DNA of 64,000 bases from Falsigemmobacter faecalis (lineage in GTDB: Bacteria > Pseudomonadota > Alphaproteobacteria > Rhodobacterales > Rhodobacteraceae). Below the pieces are notes generated by a model. It did not search any database, was not told where the DNA came from, and worked only from the letters and a program-made list of their open reading frames with translations. Positions 62,583 to 64,000 of the stretch are shown one piece after another; the first letter of the stretch is position 1, and the number at the start of each line of letters is the position of its first letter. The stretch lies in assembly GCF_003863335.1 (NCBI RefSeq), contig NZ_RRAZ01000009.1, positions 62,001 through 126,000 of the forward strand, written 5' to 3'. The position numbers were made by a program, and so were the translations under genes.

Positions 62583-63581
62583 TTGAATTACACTACAAAA
62601 AATGCGCATCGGCTCTCTGTTGCCCCCATGATGGACTGGACCGACCGGCACTGCCGGGTGTTTCACCGCAAGCTCTCGCGCCGGGCAGAGCTTTATACGG
62701 AAATGGTGACCGCCCCTGCCGTCGTTCATGGCGATCGCGACCGGCTGCTGGGCTATGAGGCGCAGGAGCATCCGGTGGTGCTGCAGCTGGGCGGCTCGGA
62801 TCCGGCGCAGCTGGCTGAGGCGGCGAAGATCGGCGCGGATTACAGCTATGATGCGATCAATCTTAACTGCGGTTGTCCCTCGGATCGGGTGCAATCGGGC
62901 TCTTTCGGCGCGGTGCTGATGGAGAAGGCTGACCTGGTGGCCGATTGCGTCGCGGCGATGATTGCAGCGCAGCCGCGCCCCGTCACCGTCAAATGCCGCA
63001 TCGGGGTCGACGATCAGATCGCCGAAGAGGTGCTGCCGGCCTTCCTTGAAAAGGTCGCTGCCGCAGGGGTCCGCCATTTTGTGATCCACGCCCGCAACGC
63101 CTGGCTGCAGGGTCTCAGCCCGAAGGAAAACCGCGAGATCCCGCCGCTGAATTATGAGCTGGCCTATGCGATGAAGCGCGCCTTCCCGCATCTGGAGCTG
63201 TGCCTCAATGGCGGGGTTGCGGGGCTTGAGGCGGTGCCTGCGCATCTGGAGGCCGGGCTGGACGGCGTGATGATCGGGCGTGCGGCCTATCACGACCCGG
63301 CAAAAGTGCTGCTGGGTGCCGACAGCCGTCTCTGGGGCGCGCAGGACCCGGTCGCCACCGCGCAGGAGGCGGCGCTGGCGATGCGACCCTATATCGCGGA
63401 TCATCTCGCGAAGGGCGGTCGGCTTCACCACATCACGCGCCATATGCTGGGGCTGTTTACCGGGCAGCCGGGGGCGCGGTCCTGGCGGCGGATGCTCTCG
63501 GAAGCGGGCGGACGCAGGGACGCGGGGCTTGCCGATTACGACGCGGCGCTGGCGCAGATGAGCGGCGTTCCGGCGGGCTGA
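62583..63581 (+). CDS. dusA: tRNA dihydrouridine synthase DusA
   Basis: FMN-dependent reduction of uridines 20/20a in the D-loop, 332 residues, the DusA length. HRLSVAPMMDWTDRHCRVFHR at the N-terminus, AINLNCGCPSDRVQSGSFGA with the catalytic cysteine, HARNAWLQGLSPKENREIPP and MIGRAAYHDP are DusA signatures. The start is TTG 62583, with GAGG eight bases upstream. A five-codon frame ATG 62569 to TGA 62584-62586 ends across this start. It differs from DusB/NifR3, the homolog that precedes ntrB in Rhodobacter. Confidence 0.94.
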   Translation: MNYTTKNAHRLSVAPMMDWTDRHCRVFHRKLSRRAELYTEMVTAPAVVHGDRDRLLGYEAQEHPVVLQLGGSDPAQLAEAAKIGADYSYDAINLNCGCPSDRVQSGSFGAVLMEKADLVADCVAAMIAAQPRPVTVKCRIGVDDQIAEEVLPAFLEKVAAAGVRHFVIHARNAWLQGLSPKENREIPPLNYELAYAMKRAFPHLELCLNGGVAGLEAVPAHLEAGLDGVMIGRAAYHDPAKVLLGADSRLWGAQDPVATAQEAALAMRPYIADHLAKGGRLHHITRHMLGLFTGQPGARSWRRMLSEAGGRRDAGLADYDAALAQMSGVPAG

Positions 63582-63720
63582 CCGGCACCGGTGCGCCTGA
63601 CTGTCGCCGAAATGCGACAATCAGAGATCATCTCAGCGGGACGCGCTCCTTTGCCGCCTTGGCACGCGGCGGCGCATCGGCATGATGGGCCGCATTGTTC
63701 CGCCCTGCCGGGGATTACCA

Positions 63721-64000
63721 ATGTCCGCACTGCCTCCTCCCGCCGCCCGAAAGATTGCCGCGCGTGGTCTCTTTCGCCGTATGCCGCCGGCGGTCTTTCC
63801 GCCGCTTCTGGGGCTGACCGGCCTTGGCCTTGCCTGGAGGCGGGCCGGGGATCAGACCGCCCTGCCCGGCGGGCTGGCCGAGCTGCTGCTCGGCGGGATC
63901 TTCCTGTTGTGGTGCTTTATGATCGGGGCCTATCTCTCCAAGGTGTTCCGGCGTCCCGGCGTGCTGCGCGAAGAGCTGAGCCTGCTGCCCGGTCGGGCGG
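63721..64000 (+). CDS. TDT (SLAC1/TehA) family transporter, N-terminal part only
   Basis: Open to the window end, 93 complete codons visible. MSALPPPAARKIAARGLFRRMPPAVFPPLLGLTG..., with F-P-P-L-L-G in the first helix and two hydrophobic segments (residues about 22-38 and 52-68), resembles the start of TehA/SLAC1-type transporters (C4-dicarboxylate or tellurite resistance). The ribosome site is weak (CGGGGAT). It begins 139 bases past dusA. Family call is moderately sure; substrate unknown. Confidence 0.65.
   Translation, partial: MSALPPPAARKIAARGLFRRMPPAVFPPLLGLTGLGLAWRRAGDQTALPGGLAELLLGGIFLLWCFMIGAYLSKVFRRPGVLREELSLLPGRA

Noticed and set aside
63602-63619. Hairpin TGTCGC / GCGACA after dusA as a terminator
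   Set aside because: Only six base pairs and no T tract follows; could be chance.

Overview
This window is chromosomal DNA of an alphaproteobacterium, most likely in the Rhodobacteraceae (Rhodobacter/Paracoccus/Gemmobacter-like). The evidence is the contiguous ntrB-ntrC-ntrY-ntrX block with NtrC and NtrX proteins lacking GAFTGA, the mdh-sucC-sucD-sucA-sucB-lpd TCA block, an xdhABC cluster next to a BMP-type ABC transporter, hfq-hflX downstream of trkA-trkH, high GC with GC-rich third codon positions, and short GC hairpins ending in T tracts after many genes. Nearly all of it is core genome. I see no rRNA, tRNA, CRISPR array, complete insertion sequence, prophage or plasmid gene.

Layout. 0-6.2 kb: nitrogen two-component systems ntrB (5' end cut by the window), ntrC, ntrY, ntrX. 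6.2-10.5 kb (minus): ligA-recG with a 4-base overlap. 10.7-14.7 kb: a TSUP permease, then a gene-sparse stretch with a tiny lipoprotein, a Gln/Ser-rich 43-residue ORF, a TfoX C-terminal-domain protein, ndk and a secreted DUF6636-like protein. 14.7-25.3 kb: an ABC-F ATPase, marC, purB, rlmE-ppx (minus), purM-purN, rnd, a COQ10/RatA START protein and a hypoxanthine phosphoribosyltransferase. 25.3-30.8 kb: dihaem cytochrome c-trkA-trkH, then hfq-hflX. 30.8-37.2 kb (minus): dnaE followed by an FAD amine oxidoreductase, a GH25 lipoprotein and map. 37.2-47.2 kb: an AHSA1-like protein, then xdhA-xdhB-xdhC and a four-gene nucleoside/purine-type ABC importer. 47.5-57.9 kb: mdh, sucC, a secreted protein, sucD, sucA, sucB, a MAPEG protein, lpd. 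57.9-64 kb: dtd, usp, rpe, ubiH-like (minus), a 1.5-kb gene-poor stretch, dusA, and the start of a SLAC1/TehA-type (TDT) transporter cut by the window end.

How the genes work together. mdh-suc-lpd supplies malate dehydrogenase, succinyl-CoA synthetase and the complete 2-oxoglutarate dehydrogenase complex. purB, purM, purN, hpt, xdhABC and the BMP importer cover purine synthesis, salvage and oxidative breakdown. NtrBC and NtrYX sense nitrogen and redox/envelope state.

I found no convincing new multi-gene system. The best leads are: two GTGATCAC palindromes 21 bp apart in front of sucC; a three-copy intergenic repeat made of a hairpin plus an AT-rich box; a secreted four-cysteine protein inserted between sucC and sucD; a 125-bp same-strand overlap of xdhC with its downstream ABC gene; and two gene-poor stretches (11.8-13.5 kb and 61.0-62.6 kb) that may hold decayed genes. 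Many coding starts were moved from the longest possible frame to an internal codon with a Shine-Dalgarno (SD) sequence and a family-like N-terminus; each case is explained in its entry.
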